In this document: one piece after another, positions 6,311-7,453 of the stretch
Layout: the number at the start of each line of letters is the position of its first letter
Numbering within the stretch: the stretch's first letter is position 1
Origin: Alphaproteobacteria bacterium
GTDB lineage: Bacteria > Pseudomonadota > Alphaproteobacteria > Rhizobiales > Xanthobacteraceae
DNA: 7,453 nucleotides
NCBI GenBank assembly: GCA_005883115.1
Contig: VAZQ01000610.1
Location: 1 to 7,453 of the forward strand
Direction: 5' to 3'
The notes under the pieces: generated by a model
Database searches by the model: none
Told to the model about the DNA's origin: nothing
Seen by the model: the letters and a program-made list of their open reading frames with translations, nothing else
Translations under genes and position numbers: made by a program

Positions 6311-6402
6311 CATCGGGCACGAATCGAAGGCGGCCTCCTGTCTGACTTTCAGCTTGCTTGTTGTCTTTGCATGCCATCAAAGTCCGAGCGCATTCGCTTA
6401 TC

Positions 6403-6573
6403 CTACCTTACCAACTCCCGCATCGCCGCATCCAGCCCGCCGAGCGTGAGCGGATACATCCGCCGATGCCGGGGACCATCATCAGTCGCTCGCAGCCTTT
6501 GTCCAGGCGGCGCCAATACACCCACCATCTGCTCGACTAGATCGTGTGAAGCGCCGCTAACGGACGCACAGCG
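6403..6573 (-). other. Open 56-codon stretch ending in TAG, possible gene remnant
   Basis: On the minus strand, in the same frame as the small protein upstream and directly after its tandem TGA TGA stops, a frame stays open to TAG at 6405-6403. It ends in RRMYPLTLGGLDAAMRELVR with GC-biased third positions. This looks like the C-terminal end of an ordinary protein, but it has no ribosome binding site and no recognisable family. It could be a decayed gene that once preceded the Bug gene, or chance. The remaining bases up to the Bug ribosome binding site (6311-6402) show nothing else. Confidence 0.2.
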
Positions 6574-6576
6574 TCA

Positions 6577-6792
6577 TCACCGCTTCGAAGAGTTGACGTT
6601 CGCAGGCGAGCCACCCTTCGGCGACTGTGGTGGCGCGGTGCGTGCTCTGAGATTTTGGATTACAGCCTTTTTTCCTTCGTGGCTCATATTTCCAACGGTG
6701 GTAGTCATTTTTTGACCGGCTTCGATCGGCGTAGCGAAAAGAAAGGAAAGTGCAAACATGGCCCCAATCAGGACTCGAAGCGTTGGTGTCAT
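6577..6792 (-). CDS. Small putative secreted protein, unknown function
   Basis: 71 residues, not a recognised family. The N-terminus is a good Sec signal peptide: MTPTLR, a hydrophobic core VLIGAMFALSFLF (7-19), and probable cleavage after IEA (25). The mature part is about 46 residues, polar and basic, including a segment NMSHEGKKAVIQNL and a low-complexity Pro/Ser/Lys tail ending SSKR. No cysteines remain after cleavage. GAGG lies about 7 bases before the ATG (6792-6790) and the stop is a double TGA. Third positions are less GC-rich than in the neighbouring metabolic genes, which may indicate foreign origin or weak selection. Signal peptide, ribosome binding site and double stop together support a real gene; its role cannot be deduced. 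Confidence 0.5.
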   Translation of the reverse strand: MTPTLRVLIGAMFALSFLFATPIEAGQKMTTTVGNMSHEGKKAVIQNLRARTAPPQSPKGGSPANVNSSKR

Positions 6793-7151
6793 GACGGTGC
6801 CTCAAAGTGCCCCGTTCCCTCGTGAGAACTCTTCTGCAACTGAGAACACAAGTCAACTTAAGCTCTAGCGCGCTTGAACACGACTTCGATCCAAGGCAGT
6901 CATTGTTCGGGCCGAAATCCCGCAGTGTGGCGCGCCTGCCTTGCTGCGATTGCTCACGGCCGCTTGTGGCGCAACGCGTTGTTTCGCTCGCTGCCAATGT
7001 TTTGGACGCTATCGGAGTAAAAGCGGACATTGCGCGTGCATCGGCGGCGTGTCGATCCGAAGCGATTGATGCTGTGGACGGCGCCCACTCTGCGGCATCA
7101 AGGTGCCATAGGGTGGTTACGTCGAAACGAACCACTTGAGGGGTGCCGTCC
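6793..7151. other. Divergent intergenic region
   Basis: About 360 bases between the minus-strand small protein and the plus-strand partial gene, so it should hold two divergent promoters. On the minus strand a TTGACT (revcomp of 6851-6856) is a possible -35 for the small gene, but I see no convincing -10. The right end carries an inverted repeat (7075-7086 with 7141-7152) that reaches the next start codon. No coding frame here is convincing. Confidence 0.4.
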
Positions 7152-7154
7152 ATG
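7073..7154 (+). promoter_or_regulatory. Inverted repeat enclosing the start of the partial membrane protein gene
   Basis: TGGACGGCGCCC (7075-7086) pairs with GGGTGCCGTCCA (7141-7152), 12 positions with a single G.T wobble, and two more wobble pairs reach 7154. The right arm covers part of the ribosome binding site (GAGGGG, 7138-7143) and the ATG. If transcription starts upstream of 7073, this stem could limit translation. The loop is 54 bases, so function is uncertain. Confidence 0.3.
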
Positions 7155-7453
7155 AGCGATCATGACCCTTGTCGGTGGCGCGGCCCATTTGCATCCCGGC
7201 AAACCCGACGCCTCCTCGCAACAGTCTGCATCCTGATTCCCATGGACTGGCTCATCCTCATTCTCGGCGTTCCGGCGATCCTCATTCCGCTGGTGCTGCT
7301 TTTCGGATTCGCCGGATGCGTGACGCCTGCGAGCAGCTGCACCGATGACTCGGACTGCCCGGTCGGGACGCAATGCGTCGAGGGATTGTGTATTGCCGTC
7401 GACGACTCTCCTCCTTCGGCCCCGGAGAATCTGGCCGCGATAGCGCTCGATGA
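7152..7453 (+). CDS. N-terminal part of a membrane-anchored Cys-rich protein, possibly leading into a fibronectin type III domain (runs off the window)
   Basis: The open frame begins at ATG 7152 and has no stop before the right edge, giving 100 residues. GAGGGG (7138-7143) lies 8 bases upstream. A short basic N-terminus (R-Q-T-R-R, 16-20) precedes a long hydrophobic segment (about 33-54) ending FGFAGC (51-56), which resembles a lipobox, so C56 may be lipidated or the segment may be a membrane anchor. Next comes a compact cysteine motif SCTDDSDCPVGTQCVEGLC (62-80) with four cysteines. PPSAPENLAAIALD (87-100) resembles the first strand of a fibronectin type III domain. An internal ATG at 7242 would start directly at the hydrophobic segment but lacks a good ribosome binding site. 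The protein is probably surface-exposed. The domain forecast is inference, since the rest of the gene lies outside. Confidence 0.65.
   Translation, partial: MSDHDPCRWRGPFASRQTRRLLATVCILIPMDWLILILGVPAILIPLVLLFGFAGCVTPASSCTDDSDCPVGTQCVEGLCIAVDDSPPSAPENLAAIALD

Noticed and set aside
6426..6540. IS110-type transposase C-terminus on the minus strand (frame containing RLMMVPGIG)
   Set aside because: Only nine or so residues resemble the family, the flanking residues do not fit, and there are no inverted repeats or other transposase parts. Probably chance.
6557..7153. Minus-strand frame of 198 codons spanning the right intergenic region
   Set aside because: It overlaps the small secreted protein in another frame, has no ribosome binding site or domain, and looks like non-coding sequence left open by chance.

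Overview
The window is GC-rich chromosomal DNA with strongly GC-biased third codon positions. It looks like an alphaproteobacterium of the Hyphomicrobiales (Bradyrhizobium, Rhodopseudomonas or Pseudolabrys type). This is an inference from the gene families (a Bug-type solute-binding protein, a CaiB/BaiF CoA-transferase, an HCCA-isomerase-like protein) and from the REP-like palindromes between genes. No RNA gene, CRISPR array, intact insertion sequence or phage gene is visible.

Left part (1-1013): two copies of a 32-base REP-like palindrome in perfect inverted orientation precede a stand-alone CinA C-terminal (PncC-type) amidohydrolase gene (254-736). Next comes a short truncated copy (896-994) of the 5' end of a gene found intact 1.8 kb downstream.

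Centre (1014-5189, all + strand): an MFS transporter, a second REP-like palindrome, an AhpD/carboxymuconolactone-decarboxylase-like protein lacking the usual active-site residues, a DsbA-fold HCCA-isomerase-like protein, and a class III (CaiB/BaiF) CoA-transferase. The CoA-transferase is broken by a one-base frameshift and also appears to lack about 20 residues. Together these look like a small catabolic cluster for uptake and CoA-dependent breakdown of an unidentified organic or aromatic acid. The leader of the decarboxylase-like gene is duplicated in front of the MFS gene, so both may share a promoter.

Right part (5190-7453): a third palindrome lies between the convergent CoA-transferase and Bug genes. 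The Bug solute-binding protein (minus strand) most likely starts at TTG. Its 3' end carries a 46-bp tandem duplication that creates a new, slightly earlier stop codon. Beyond it are a small putative secreted protein (minus strand) and, after a divergent intergenic region, the start of a membrane-anchored, cysteine-rich protein that runs off the right edge and may lead into a fibronectin type III domain.

I found no clear new defence or mobile system. The most informative signals are small rearrangements: the duplicated leader with a gene remnant, the 46-bp duplication over a stop codon, and the doubly damaged CoA-transferase.
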